Origin: Candidatus Zhuqueibacterota bacterium
Lineage (GTDB): Bacteria > SM23-31 > B21-G16
Length of the DNA stretch: 6,869 nt
Direction of reading: 5' to 3'
Assembly (NCBI GenBank): GCA_003644825.1
Contig: QNDJ01000082.1
Coordinates: 1-6,869, forward strand
Below, one piece after another: positions 6,856-6,869 of the stretch (positions are counted from its first letter, which is position 1; every line of letters begins with the position of its first letter). The translations under genes and the position numbers were made by a program. Below the pieces are notes generated by a model. The model was not told the DNA's origin, made no database searches, and worked only from the letters and a program-made list of their open reading frames with translations.

Positions 6856-6869
6856 TATTCATTATATAT

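Noticed and set aside
1-6869. Mobile element, CRISPR array, toxin-antitoxin pair or phage module
   Set aside because: No transposase or integrase, no regularly spaced repeats and no terminal inverted repeats were found. The XRE gene has no small partner gene inside the window and is flanked by housekeeping argS.

Overview
This is an AT-rich (GC content clearly below 40% by eye), gene-dense bacterial chromosomal segment. It carries five genes and no detectable rRNA, tRNA, CRISPR array, insertion sequence or phage gene. The proteins are rich in Lys, Ile and Asn. Genes start at ATG, GTG and TTG, and purine-rich Shine-Dalgarno sequences precede three of them. The arginyl-tRNA synthetase has a KMKSREG form of the KMSKS loop, which I recall from Bacteroidota and some other bacterial phyla. 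The phylum cannot be fixed from this window; an uncultured AT-rich anaerobe is a guess.

Left part, + strand (31-1481): an M20-family metallo-amidohydrolase of the aminobenzoyl-glutamate utilization protein B (AbgB) type with an N-terminal signal-like segment. Its reading frame is broken near position 243 by what looks like the loss of one A. Restoring that base gives a continuous protein of about 483 residues, the expected family length. A small hairpin followed by T residues (1512-1538) may terminate its transcript. The 235-base gap 1482-1716 separates it from the convergent genes and holds nothing else convincing.

Centre, - strand (6330 down to 1717): three tightly spaced genes in the order argS, recD2, nfi, with gaps of 19 and 11 bases, so very probably one operon. 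argS encodes arginyl-tRNA synthetase, recD2 a RecD2-type 5'-3' DNA helicase, and nfi endonuclease V, which nicks DNA next to deaminated adenine (inosine). All three look intact with their catalytic motifs. The operon joins a translation gene to two DNA-repair genes. A promoter-like pair lies just upstream of argS.

Right part, + strand (6454-6855): a small XRE-type helix-turn-helix regulator transcribed divergently from argS. Its best promoter places the transcript start at or next to a GTG start codon, which suggests leaderless translation. An 18-base inverted repeat between the two divergent promoters is a candidate operator.

Nothing here amounts to a new biological system. The points worth following up are the frameshifted hydrolase, the argS-recD2-nfi linkage, and the divergent control region of the regulator.
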